Of a stretch of DNA of 6,760 nucleotides, positions 1 through 5,444 are shown piece by piece (the stretch's first letter is position 1; each line of letters opens with the position of its first letter). The notes beneath the pieces were generated by a model. It worked only from the letters and a program-made list of their open reading frames with translations. It was not told the DNA's origin and made no database searches. The stretch comes from an uncultured Clostridia bacterium (GTDB lineage Bacteria; Bacillota; Clostridia; Oscillospirales; Acutalibacteraceae), in assembly GCA_946497265.1 (NCBI GenBank), contig CAMMKL010000121.1, positions 1-6,760 on the forward strand, written 5' to 3'. Both the position numbers and the translations under genes were made by a program.

Positions 1-1085
1 TAAATCCCGTCGGTTTGGGTCATAATCTCATAAATGGCGATGAGCTCCTCCGAACCGGTTTCATAGTTTTCAATCGAGCTTTTCCCCGACTCAAACATCA
101 GCCTTCCAAAGGCGTGCAAATCTCCGCTTTTCCAGGCGGCGGCGCCCTGCTTGACCCGTTCAAACTCCGTATAAAAATGGCGGCAGCGCCGAGCGAAAGG
201 AGGTGCAAGACGATCCTCCCACCGCGCAAACACGTCCGGCGGCACATCCCGCAAAAAGCTTTCCGAAAAGGTGTTGTACGCCATTCCCTCCAACGCCTTG
301 AGCATATAGGCCGAAGCTTTGCATTCATCCACCCTTTTGTTGAATGCCGTTCCTGTTAAGGTTCTCGACACCCCCGAGTAAAACACCGCAAATTCATACG
401 GAGGCATAGACGGGCTCTTGGGGATCCATTGGCACTGTTGGGTCTTTGTGTCCAAAAACAGCAGGTTGTCCTTGAGGGATAAAACCTCGCAGGATTGATC
501 CAGCCTTCCCACATGCAGCCCCACATAGTCTTTTTCCGCCGCCAGTGCCAGGTCAATCAGCTTATCCGGAGTTAAATGAATTTCATTCGCCTTGCACAGC
601 GCAAGAAGATAGGATATAATCACAGCCGCGGAAGAGGACAACCCCCCGATAGGCAGCGAGCCGCGGATCACACCCCGGATTCCACACGTCAGCTTATGCC
701 CCTGCTTGAGTAAGGCCCAAACCGCTCCCTGCGCATATCTTCCCCAATCTTCCCTCGGCTGCATGTCCGGCTGAATAATAAACTGAACCCGGCCGTCAAA
801 ATTGCAGCTGTCCAGCTCTACCACACGGCTGGGATTAATGCTAAACGCCATTTCCACCCCATGATCCAGGGCAAAACCGGAAATAATTCCAAACTGATGG
901 TCGGAATGGGCGCCTAAGGGACAAAGCCGATACGGACACGCTACCCGCATCATCTCGTTTTCCTTCGTATTGGGATATATTTGTTCAAAGATTTCAAAAA
1001 TCGTCACCAACGGATTCCCCCAACGTACGTTTATAGGAATGAAGGCTTGCGTTGCCCCACTCCTATTTTCCCCTTTTTCATCCAT
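1..1085 (-). CDS. Galacturonokinase-like GHMP sugar kinase, C-terminus cut by window edge
   Basis: Probable sugar-1-kinase of the galactokinase branch of the GHMP superfamily; 361 residues are visible and the frame runs off the left edge. Seen: motif 1 PYRLCPLGAHSDHQFG at about residues 51-66, motif 2 GGLSSSAA at 147-154 (ATP phosphate loop), and LDQS with D196 at the usual catalytic-base position. The C-terminal GHMP glycine motif would lie outside the window. The wording resembles plant galacturonokinase as I remember it (PYR-CPLGAH-DHQ, SSIENYE), whereas galactokinases read GR-NLIGEHTDY. In galactokinases the Glu of GEH binds the sugar 6-hydroxyl; here it is Ala59, which fits a C6 carboxylate, so the likely reaction is galacturonate plus ATP to galacturonate-1-phosphate (inference). 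Start is uncertain: ATG 1085 has AAGAGGA very close upstream; GTG 1007/TTG 1010 would give an N-terminus of family-like length; ATG 953 has AAGGA at good spacing but would drop a plausible N-terminal helix. Automated annotation would probably say galactokinase. Confidence 0.8.
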   Translation of the reverse strand, partial: MDEKGENRSGATQAFIPINVRWGNPLVTIFEIFEQIYPNTKENEMMRVACPYRLCPLGAHSDHQFGIISGFALDHGVEMAFSINPSRVVELDSCNFDGRVQFIIQPDMQPREDWGRYAQGAVWALLKQGHKLTCGIRGVIRGSLPIGGLSSSAAVIISYLLALCKANEIHLTPDKLIDLALAAEKDYVGLHVGRLDQSCEVLSLKDNLLFLDTKTQQCQWIPKSPSMPPYEFAVFYSGVSRTLTGTAFNKRVDECKASAYMLKALEGMAYNTFSESFLRDVPPDVFARWEDRLAPPFARRCRHFYTEFERVKQGAAAWKSGDLHAFGRLMFESGKSSIENYETGSEELIAIYEIMTQTDGI

Positions 1086-1204
1086 TATCCTCTTTCAGGA
1101 AAAGAAAAATGGCGATGGCACACCCCTTCCTCCCCTTTTAAAGCCGTAGGATACAAGAAAGCTTCAAAAATCCAAACCAAAGGGAAAACCATCGAAACAA
1201 ACAA

Positions 1205-1233
1205 AGCATAGCACATTTTGGTCGATTTTGCAA
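1205..1233 (-). promoter_or_regulatory. Sigma-A type promoter of the sugar kinase gene
   Basis: On the minus strand TTGCAA (1233-1228) is followed after exactly 17 bases by TATGCT (1210-1205), with a TG-C extended -10 just upstream. Transcription would start near 1198 and give a leader of about 110 bases before ATG 1085. I saw no recognised riboswitch or clear cre operator in the leader. Prediction from sequence only. Confidence 0.6.
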
Positions 1234-1358
1234 GGAAATACGATGATCTATTGCTATTTTTCGTGCAAACAATATTAAAAATTCAGAAATAAGGTGATTT
1301 TTCCTTACTTTTTGTGCTGGTATATTTCCTCTTGCGTCACTTGCACCGCTTCAGGGAC

Positions 1359-1389
1359 AAAAACGCCAAACCAAAAGGACGGCGTTTTT
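1359..1389. terminator. Terminator-like hairpin in the gene-free stretch
   Basis: AAAAACGCC (1359-1367) and GGCGTTTTT (1381-1389) form a perfect 9-bp stem with a 13-base loop. The A/T ends give a T-run on both strands, so it could act as an intrinsic terminator either way, although the G+C core is only four pairs. No gene clearly ends at it: the flanking genes both point away. That makes it either the end of an unrecognised transcript or a relic. Confidence 0.45.
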
Positions 1390-1544
1390 CTGCCGTTTCA
1401 CATCAGCCATGCGTTTTTAATCCTCCATTTCTACGATACCAGGAACGGTACGAGCAAATAATAGGAGTACGCCATCCAATTGCAGGGATAGATCGCGTAT
1501 CCCCTTCGTTCTTTTCTCTACCAAAGAAACAGAGGAAGCCGCCA

Positions 1545-1584
1545 TGCCAACGAAAGATACGCCCGTTTCTCGGAAACGTTGGCA
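1545..1584. repeat. Inverted repeat with an alternative inner hairpin
   Basis: TGCCAACG (1545-1552) pairs with CGTTGGCA (1577-1584), an 8-bp stem with a 24-base loop. A competing short hairpin CGTTTC-TCG-GAAACG lies at 1564-1578 and shares bases 1577-1578 with the outer stem. No T-run follows, so it is not a typical terminator. It may be part of a structured RNA or chance. Confidence 0.35.
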
Positions 1585-1643
1585 AATCCACCCGCCCTTA
1601 CTCAAAAGCTGGCCAGAAAAGGGATCGAAATTTTTTCTTTAGT

Positions 1644-1652
1644 TGATATAAT
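1644..1652 (+). promoter_or_regulatory. Extended -10 promoter of the FlaR-like kinase gene
   Basis: A perfect TATAAT (1647-1652) is preceded by TG one base away (TGATATAAT), an extended -10 element. No good -35 is seen 17 bases upstream (ATCGAA at 1624-1629), which extended -10 promoters can tolerate. The start would be near 1659, giving a short leader of about 43 bases before ATG 1702. Confidence 0.55.
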
Positions 1653-1701
1653 ATGAGTGTACAAAAAATCGATCCATTTCATTTGCAGAGGGATAAAAGA
1701 A

Positions 1702-2229
1702 ATGAAAAAGGTTATAATAATTGGATGTCCGGGAAGCGGAAAAAGCACCTTCGCGCGAGCATTGAGAGACCAGACAAAGCTGCCACTGTACTACTTGGAT
1801 ATGATTTGGCATAAGCCAGACCGAACCCATATTACCAAAGAGGAATTTGACAAACAGCTCGGAAAAATACTTTGTCAACAACAATGGATCCTTGATGGAA
1901 ATTATCTGCGTACCATGGAGTTACGTATAAAAGAGTGCGATACGGTATTCCTTTTGGACATTCCGCTTGAAACTTGTCTTTTAGGCGCACAATCACGCAT
2001 AGGGCATAAACGCGAAGATATGCCTTGGGTGGAAAATGAGTTTGACCCAGCGTTCAAACAGTGGATTTGCGACTTTCACAAGGACCAGCTGCCGAAGATC
2101 GATGCATTGCTTGAAAAATACGGGGCAAATAAAACAATCGTTCTTTTCAAAGCAAGACGGGAAATCGATGCGTATATGGAACGGATGCGAAACGGACAGG
2201 CCGAATCGCACGGGCAAAACCTTTTTTGA
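1702..2229 (+). CDS. FlaR-type (adenylate-kinase-like) P-loop nucleotide kinase
   Basis: A 175-residue cytoplasmic P-loop NTPase of the group annotated as 'DNA topology modulation protein FlaR' or adenylate-kinase-like; length is normal for the group. Seen: Walker A GCPGSGKST at residues 8-16, LDMIWHKP around 33-40, WILDGNY around 62-68, a beta-strand TVFLLDIP, and an R/K-rich lid-like segment (SRIGHKREDM) followed by WVENEFDPAFKQWI, which is where the family usually has RxxDMPxGCxE-type sequence. Family members are thought to phosphorylate a nucleotide or small molecule, but the substrate is not established; the topology name comes from an old phenotype. ATG 1702 is chosen because AGAGGGA lies 8-9 bases upstream; an in-frame GTG at 1657 falls at the predicted transcription start and has no ribosome binding site. 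It is monocistronic, with its own promoter. Confidence 0.8.
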   Translation: MKKVIIIGCPGSGKSTFARALRDQTKLPLYYLDMIWHKPDRTHITKEEFDKQLGKILCQQQWILDGNYLRTMELRIKECDTVFLLDIPLETCLLGAQSRIGHKREDMPWVENEFDPAFKQWICDFHKDQLPKIDALLEKYGANKTIVLFKARREIDAYMERMRNGQAESHGQNLF

Positions 2230-2273
2230 CCGCCCAAATCAAACCAAGAGGTATTTTCCCCCTTCTCCGGTTA

Positions 2274-2297
2274 CCTATGTGAACCCTTTCACATAGG
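2274..2297. repeat. Perfect 10-bp palindrome with 4-base loop downstream of the kinase
   Basis: CCTATGTGAA (2274-2283), loop CCCT, TTCACATAGG (2288-2297). Neither side has a T-run, so it is not a classical intrinsic terminator. Outer CCAAG (2244-2248) and CTTGG (2304-2308) could close a larger stem around it. It lies 45 bases after the kinase stop codon. It could be a 3'-UTR stabilising hairpin, a weak terminator, or a protein-binding palindrome. Confidence 0.55.
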
Positions 2298-2331
2298 CTT
2301 CCGCTTGGAGGACGCATGGCATCTTTTTTGT

Positions 2332-2357
2332 GCGGAGCCGTTTCCTTTTGGCTCCGC
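2332..2357. repeat. 8-bp GC-rich hairpin between the kinase and rpsT ends
   Basis: GCGGAGCC (2332-2339) pairs with GGCTCCGC (2350-2357), loop of 10 bases. On the plus strand the T-run precedes the stem, and on the minus strand the stem is followed by ACAAAAAA, so it lacks the terminator layout on either strand. It sits between the palindrome at 2274 and the rpsT terminator, making three hairpins in 130 bases between convergent genes. Confidence 0.45.
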
Positions 2358-2374
2358 CAGGGTTTCTATGAAAC

Positions 2375-2403
2375 AAAAAAGCAGTGCACATCTGCACTGC
2401 TTT
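2375..2403 (-). terminator. Intrinsic terminator of rpsT
   Basis: AAAGCAGTGCA (2378-2388) and TGCACTGCTTT (2393-2403) form a perfect 11-bp stem with a 4-base loop; on the minus strand it is followed by a T-run (complement of 2375-2380). It starts 17 bases after the rpsT stop codon. On the plus strand the run is TTTCTCTTCC, weaker, so it may also stop transcription from the FlaR-like gene. Confidence 0.85.
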
Positions 2404-2420
2404 CTCTTCCCATATTTCCC

Positions 2421-2678
2421 TTAAACGGTCGCGCTTTTGCGAACCAGGGCGGACTTCTTTCTGGCAGCGGTATTCTTATGAAGAATCCCCTTTGCCACTG
2501 CTTGATCGATCTTCTTGACTGCAACACGAACGGTATCGTTCTTATTGTCCGCATTCTGTTCGATGGCGACGTTGGCCTTCTTAATGGCCGTCTTTAAAGC
2601 GGAATTGTAATTCTTATTGCGCATCGTTCGAACGGCGGCAATCTTTACACGCTTTTTCGCAGATTTGATATTCGGCAT
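2421..2678 (-). CDS. rpsT: 30S ribosomal protein S20
   Basis: Primary 16S rRNA-binding protein of the small ribosomal subunit. 85 residues, very basic and helical, of normal bacterial length. It opens with MPNIKSAKKRVKI, the family signature, followed by the R-NK-YNSALKTAIKK segment, and has the KKIDQAVAKGILHKNTAARKK block near the C-terminus. ATG 2678 is chosen because a perfect AAGGAGG lies 7 bases upstream; the in-frame GTG at 2684 is only one base from that site. It is a single-gene unit with its own promoter and terminator. In many bacteria rpsT is likewise solitary. Nothing odd is seen. Confidence 0.97.
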   Translation of the reverse strand: MPNIKSAKKRVKIAAVRTMRNKNYNSALKTAIKKANVAIEQNADNKNDTVRVAVKKIDQAVAKGILHKNTAARKKSALVRKSATV

Positions 2679-2715
2679 TGTCACACCTCCTTCGGATCGT
2701 AGTCACGCTCATAAT

Positions 2716-2744
2716 ATATTAGCACCATTCCCTATCAATTGCAA
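2716..2744 (-). promoter_or_regulatory. rpsT promoter
   Basis: Minus strand TTGCAA (2744-2739), 17-base spacer, TAATAT (2721-2716), with TGC directly before the -10. An overlapping alternative is TTGATA / TATTAT with a 16-base spacer. The layout is the same as the kinase promoter at 1205-1233. The leader to ATG 2678 would be about 30 bases. Confidence 0.6.
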
Positions 2745-2804
2745 GCATTTTTTCGCTCCGGCGAAGGGATTTCTCGCGTTTTCGCAAAAAACGAGGATCC
2801 AGGC

Positions 2805-2833
2805 GGATATTTCCTTTTCAAGCGGAAATACTG
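2805..2833 (+). promoter_or_regulatory. Possible forespore (sigma-F/sigma-G) promoter of sleB
   Basis: No good sigma-A promoter is seen before sleB. GGATA (2805-2809) followed by GGAAATACTG (2824-2833) resembles the forespore sigma-factor -35 and -10 forms, with one mismatch in each element. SleB is made in the forespore under sigma-G in Bacillus subtilis, so a forespore promoter is expected. This is tentative: the motif is degenerate and was found by eye. Confidence 0.3.
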
Positions 2834-2893
2834 GCTTTGTAACCGCTGGGCAATCGCAGATTGTCCAGAGCATGCAATTGGGAGGGTTCCTTT

Positions 2894-3580
2894 ATGAAAA
2901 AATGGAAAATTCTCTGGCGGAGCTTGATGGTGATCTGTGCTTTCGCACTGGTAACGAACGCCGTCACCTACACCGATCCGCCGGTCACAGAGGTTTTGTC
3001 CAAGTACGGCTCTAGAGGGGACGAGGTCCGGCAGATCCAGACCCGCCTGAAGGAATGGGGCTATTATTCCGGGAATGTAGACGGAATCTACGGCACGCAG
3101 ACCCAGGATGCCGTCATCAAATTCCAGAAAAAGAACGGGTTGCGGGTGGACGGCATTGCCGGTAAGGAGACCCTGGCGGCAATCGGTATATCCAGCTCCA
3201 GCGGCTCTTCCGGGTCCACCGGCGCCTCCACCAGCGACGTCAACCTGCTTGCCCGTACCATTTCCGCCGAGGCCAGAGGGGAGCCCTATTCCGGCCAGGT
3301 AGCGGTAGGCGCCGTCATCCTCAACCGGGTGGAGCATCCCTCCTTCCCGGACACCATCGCCGGCGTCGTTTACCAGCCAGGCGCTTTCTCCTGCCTCAAC
3401 GACGGCCAGTTCGACCAGCCGATCGCCGAATCCGCTTACCGGGCAGCACGGGACGCCTTAAACGGAATGGATCCCAGCGGGGGCGCAATCTATTATTACA
3501 ACCCCGTTACCGCCACCAACCAATGGATCCGTTCCAGGCCGATCATCAACACCATTGGGCAGCATGTATTCTGTATGTAG
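2894..3580 (+). CDS. sleB: Spore cortex-lytic enzyme SleB (lytic transglycosylase)
   Basis: 228-residue secreted enzyme that cuts spore-cortex peptidoglycan at muramic-delta-lactam during germination (family knowledge). Seen in order: signal peptide or anchor about 1-24 (KK then a hydrophobic core LMVICAFALV); PG_binding_1 domain about 38-97 (GDEVRQIQTRLKEWGYYSG, DGIYGTQTQDAV-KFQ, DGIAGKETL); Ser/Gly/Thr linker about 100-114; SleB/CwlJ hydrolase domain about 116-228. The motif ISAEARGEP at 123-131 carries the catalytic glutamate, most likely E126. The domain order matches Bacillus SleB, but the protein is shorter than the roughly 300 residues usual there, mainly in the linker. ATG 2894 is set by GGGAGGG 7 bases upstream and by the signal peptide. 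No ypeB, its usual partner, is adjacent. A Sleb-like clostridial paralogue with another cell-wall role is possible but less likely. Confidence 0.9.
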   Translation: MKKWKILWRSLMVICAFALVTNAVTYTDPPVTEVLSKYGSRGDEVRQIQTRLKEWGYYSGNVDGIYGTQTQDAVIKFQKKNGLRVDGIAGKETLAAIGISSSSGSSGSTGASTSDVNLLARTISAEARGEPYSGQVAVGAVILNRVEHPSFPDTIAGVVYQPGAFSCLNDGQFDQPIAESAYRAARDALNGMDPSGGAIYYYNPVTATNQWIRSRPIINTIGQHVFCM

Positions 3581-3583
3581 CCG

Positions 3584-3619
3584 AAACCACCGCCCCTCAA
3601 AACAGGGCGGTGGTTTTTT
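3584..3619 (+). terminator. Intrinsic terminator of sleB
   Basis: AAACCACCGCCC (3584-3595) pairs perfectly with GGGCGGTGGTTT (3605-3616) over a 9-base loop, and the T-run continues to 3619. It begins 4 bases after the sleB stop. On the minus strand only GGTTTC follows the stem, so it may also slow transcription leaving the DUF4825 operon, but weakly. Confidence 0.92.
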
Positions 3620-3672
3620 GAGATTTCTTTGGGTGCGTTCAGATAACCACAAGCACCAAAAAAGGGGGAAAG

Positions 3673-4263
3673 TCATCCCTCGCCGGCGTCCTCCTTCGTC
3701 TGTGCCTGAAAGATCTCCCGCGTGCAATTCCAGACATAATCTTCATCTGAAAGGGGTGCCTGTACCTTCTCTTTCCACTCGCTTGCTTTCAGCAGCTTGG
3801 GCAGCGGTTCATCGTAGAGCGTGCAAATCGCGTCCCGTGTGACCGCAAAAGTCTGATCGAGAAAAACAAACTGAATCTGCTGCAAATTGTCAACCAATGC
3901 GAACGCAGCCGTGGCGTTGTAAAGCAAGGCGCGGCGCAGCTGGGTATCCCCTACGTTGTCTGCATCGTCCTGGTAATGGACCTCCACCAAAAACTGTTCA
4001 TCGTCCATCTGAAAAGACATGGCGATATGATTGAGCGGAAGGGTACAAAAAAGATTAATCAGGTTGCTTGCGTCTCCCATATATTCACTTTTAAATTTGA
4101 GAATGCTGTCCAGATCATGGGTCAGAGGATCCCGCTGTTGAAGCCGGTATTCCTCCTGGGATGCCTCTCTCTGCGGCAAGACTACCCCTTCGATCACTCC
4201 GTAGAAGGCTACCCCCAGTACAAACAGCCCGATAATGAGTTTATTCCTTGTCTTGATCTTCAT
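3673..4263 (-). CDS. Membrane-anchored DUF4825-like protein
   Basis: 196 residues. One N-terminal membrane helix about 9-30 (LIIGLFVLGVAFYGVIEGVVL) after a short basic KIKTRNK stretch, then an extracytoplasmic domain. That domain reads SEYMGDASNLINLFCTLPL at about 59-77 and NATAAFALVDNLQQIQFVF further on, resembling what I recall of DUF4825 (Y-GD-S-V--L---LP, then a NATALFALIDNL-like block). No function is established for the family. The ATG overlaps the end of the upstream gene by 23 bases, with GAGGT about 6 bases before it, so translation is likely coupled. It is the last gene of the PadR operon and might present a ligand- or envelope-sensing domain to the neighbouring membrane protein (inference). 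No catalytic motif is seen. The family call is by eye. Confidence 0.7.
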   Translation of the reverse strand: MKIKTRNKLIIGLFVLGVAFYGVIEGVVLPQREASQEEYRLQQRDPLTHDLDSILKFKSEYMGDASNLINLFCTLPLNHIAMSFQMDDEQFLVEVHYQDDADNVGDTQLRRALLYNATAAFALVDNLQQIQFVFLDQTFAVTRDAICTLYDEPLPKLLKASEWKEKVQAPLSDEDYVWNCTREIFQAQTKEDAGEG

Positions 4264-4930
4264 CGTCTACCTCATATCTTGACACCAGTTTGATGGCTGC
4301 ATGGTATAAAAGAGGAATAATCAGGAAACAGAATGGAAGCAGGTATCGCACCACAAGTGCGCCTGCCTGAAAAGGGCCGTCGATCACGACAGGGGCGGAA
4401 AACCAAAAATCACTGCCGAACTGTACGGCGGTGGTCAATCCCGTCATCACCACCACTATTATCACAAACAGCCACCATGTCGCCTTATGCTGTGAGCGCA
4501 AACGGGTTAGGCGTACATAAGAGGTCCGTTCGGTATAATCCGGCTCCTTTCGTCCCCGCTGCAGCAAATACCAAATACCCACCGCCAAAATTAAAACCAA
4601 AAACACCTCGTTGTCCCAGATTCCCGTATCCACAATCTTCAGCGGCAATGTCAAAATCCATGCAATTACGCTATAGAGCACAGCAATCTGCGTCAACTCC
4701 ATCTTATACTGATTATAATAAACCAGCCGGTTGCCGTCAATGAGCCCGTCCACGCTGGTAATGCTGGCCTTCGCCTGCCGGACCGCCTCCTCCTTTTCCA
4801 CTCCCTGCGCGGTTAAATCGGCAACCTTTGCTTCCAGATTGTTCAAAACCTCTTCCTTTAGCTCCAGAATCCGCTGCGTATTGCGGTAATGGGAAAAAAG
4901 AAGGTCCACATAGCTTTTGAGCTCTTCCAT
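4241..4930 (-). CDS. Four-helix membrane protein with HAAS-like N-terminal domain
   Basis: 229 residues. Residues 1-64 are soluble and helical (MEELKSYVDLLFSHY..., then charged LELKEEVLNNLEAKVADL), resembling the HAAS/DUF1700 and permease-prefix domains often found beside PadR regulators. Four membrane segments follow at about 80-97, 107-123, 151-170 and 190-210, with a charged loop at 124-150; the C-terminus is acidic (DDEDQDKE). No transporter ATP-binding or catalytic motif is visible. The start codon shares one base with the padR stop (TAATG), so the two are translationally coupled. In family knowledge, the HAAS-like domain is associated with PadR-linked signalling; here it may bind or tether the repressor or relay a membrane signal (inference). 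An alternative start 57 bases upstream is rejected because it lies inside padR and has no better ribosome binding site. Confidence 0.7.
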   Translation of the reverse strand: MEELKSYVDLLFSHYRNTQRILELKEEVLNNLEAKVADLTAQGVEKEEAVRQAKASITSVDGLIDGNRLVYYNQYKMELTQIAVLYSVIAWILTLPLKIVDTGIWDNEVFLVLILAVGIWYLLQRGRKEPDYTERTSYVRLTRLRSQHKATWWLFVIIVVVMTGLTTAVQFGSDFWFSAPVVIDGPFQAGALVVRYLLPFCFLIIPLLYHAAIKLVSRYEVDDEDQDKE

Positions 4931-5277
4931 TACGGCCGCACCCTCCTTTCCATCAATCGGTCGATCAGATCCCGCGCCCGTTTCCACTCTGCCAGCGAAG
5001 TTTCGTACATCTCCCGCCCTTTTGGCGTAATGCGATAGTACTTTCGTCTTCCGCCCCGGCTTTCAGTTCCCCAATAGGAAACTACAGAACCCAGTGACTC
5101 CAGCCGTTTGAGGCTGGTGTAAAGAGAGGGCTCCTTAAGCTCGTAGAGGCCGCCGCTTTGATGGGAAACCGCCTTGATGATCTCATAGCCATAGCTGTCC
5201 CCATTCAATAAAACACAAAGAATAATCGGATCCAAACTCCCACGCATATAATCGCTGCTGATGAGTGAAGGCGCCAT
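4930..5277 (-). CDS. PadR-family winged-helix transcriptional repressor
   Basis: 115-residue cytoplasmic DNA-binding protein, typical length for the short PadR (PadR-s2) class. Seen: MRGSLDPIILCVLLNGDSYGYEI at 11-33 (helix 1-2; the G-YGYEI motif is diagnostic), recognition-helix segment EPSLYTSLKRLESLG at 49-63, wing GTESRGGRRKYYRIT at 70-84, and a C-terminal dimerisation helix 88-112. PadR proteins usually repress their own operon and release on binding a ligand or signal. An inverted repeat between the -35 and -10 of the padR promoter is a good candidate operator. ATG 5277 is used although the ribosome binding site is unusual: GGTGAGG is only 2 bases away, with AAAGG 11 bases upstream. The next Met (residue 11) has no better site and would lose 10 residues before the helix. 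Confidence 0.93.
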   Translation of the reverse strand: MAPSLISSDYMRGSLDPIILCVLLNGDSYGYEIIKAVSHQSGGLYELKEPSLYTSLKRLESLGSVVSYWGTESRGGRRKYYRITPKGREMYETSLAEWKRARDLIDRLMERRVRP

Positions 5278-5302
5278 GGCCTCACCGCCTTTCTAGAAAT
5301 GC

Positions 5303-5331
5303 ATTCTATCACACACTACTATGTGTGTCAA
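5303..5331 (-). promoter_or_regulatory. Strong sigma-A promoter of the padR operon
   Basis: Minus strand TTGACA (5331-5326), a spacer of exactly 17 bases, then TAGAAT (5308-5303). The -35 is perfect and the -10 has one mismatch. Transcription would begin near 5296, leaving a leader of only about 19 bases before the padR ATG. This is the best promoter in the window. Confidence 0.8.
5310..5327. promoter_or_regulatory. Candidate PadR operator inside the promoter
   Basis: CACACA (5310-5315), spacer CTACTA, TGTGTG (5322-5327): a perfect 6-bp inverted repeat that sits almost entirely between the -10 and -35. Bound repressor would block RNA polymerase directly. The half-site resembles the ACAT/ATGT-like elements reported for some PadR proteins, but the match is loose. 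Confidence 0.55.
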
Positions 5332-5340
5332 TGTAATTTG

Positions 5341-5444
5341 CTAGACGGAACAAACCACATTGACGCTTCTCTTTTATCTAAATCAGACCCAGCCGCAACG
5401 CCTTATCCTCTTGACCAGCCGGCGAATGGACTATCCCCCTAGAC
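5341..5444. other. Intergenic stretch with repeats upstream of padR, function unknown
   Basis: Together with the flanks this is 261 bases (5278-5538) without a gene. It holds CTAGAC twice (5341-5346 and 5439-5444) and CTTTTATCT at 5371-5379, which recurs at 5475-5483 and is complementary to AGATAAAAG at 5445-5453. On the minus strand an open frame runs through 5378-5530 but has no start codon. A tRNA-like D-arm phrase (GGTCAAGAGGATAAGGC on the minus strand) is present, without matching anticodon and T arms. Confidence 0.35.

Larger units (their letters stand above)
1234..1640. other. Gene-free structured stretch between divergent promoters
   Basis: Together with the flanking promoter and leader regions this is part of 616 bases (1086-1701) without a credible gene. 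Open frames exist on both strands (for example 1314-1646 plus and 1417-1605 minus), but none has a ribosome binding site or a recognisable protein motif, and they overlap each other. The left part (about 1234-1320) is AT-rich. The part from about 1330 is richer in GC and holds a 9-bp hairpin at 1359-1389 and two alternative hairpins around 1545-1584. It could hold a decayed gene or a small RNA; I do not recognise either. Confidence 0.4.

Noticed and set aside
1314..1646. 110-codon plus-strand frame and overlapping minus-strand frames (1403-1605)
   Set aside because: No ribosome binding site, no recognisable motif, and they overlap one another and the hairpins.
1657..1701. Upstream in-frame GTG start for the FlaR-like kinase
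   Set aside because: It sits at the predicted transcription start and has no ribosome binding site; ATG 1702 has one and begins the P-loop fold properly.
2316..2597. 93-codon plus-strand frame with GGAGG 4 bases before its ATG
   Set aside because: It runs through the rpsT terminator and antisense to rpsT; no motif. The ribosome-binding-like site is probably chance.
2735..3337. 200-codon open frame on the minus strand opposite sleB
   Set aside because: Antisense to a clear SleB domain protein; Gly/Pro-rich translation without motifs, as expected from third-position GC of sleB.
3621..3672. Imperfect hairpin (TTTGGGTGC with GCACCAAA) after the DUF4825 gene
   Set aside because: One-base bulge, a 15-base-or-longer loop and the T-run on the wrong side for the minus-strand operon; too weak to call a terminator.
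5383..5430. tRNA-like phrase on the minus strand (GGTCAAGAGGATAAGGC)
   Set aside because: Looks like a D-arm, but I could find no paired anticodon arm, T-arm or acceptor stem in the right positions.
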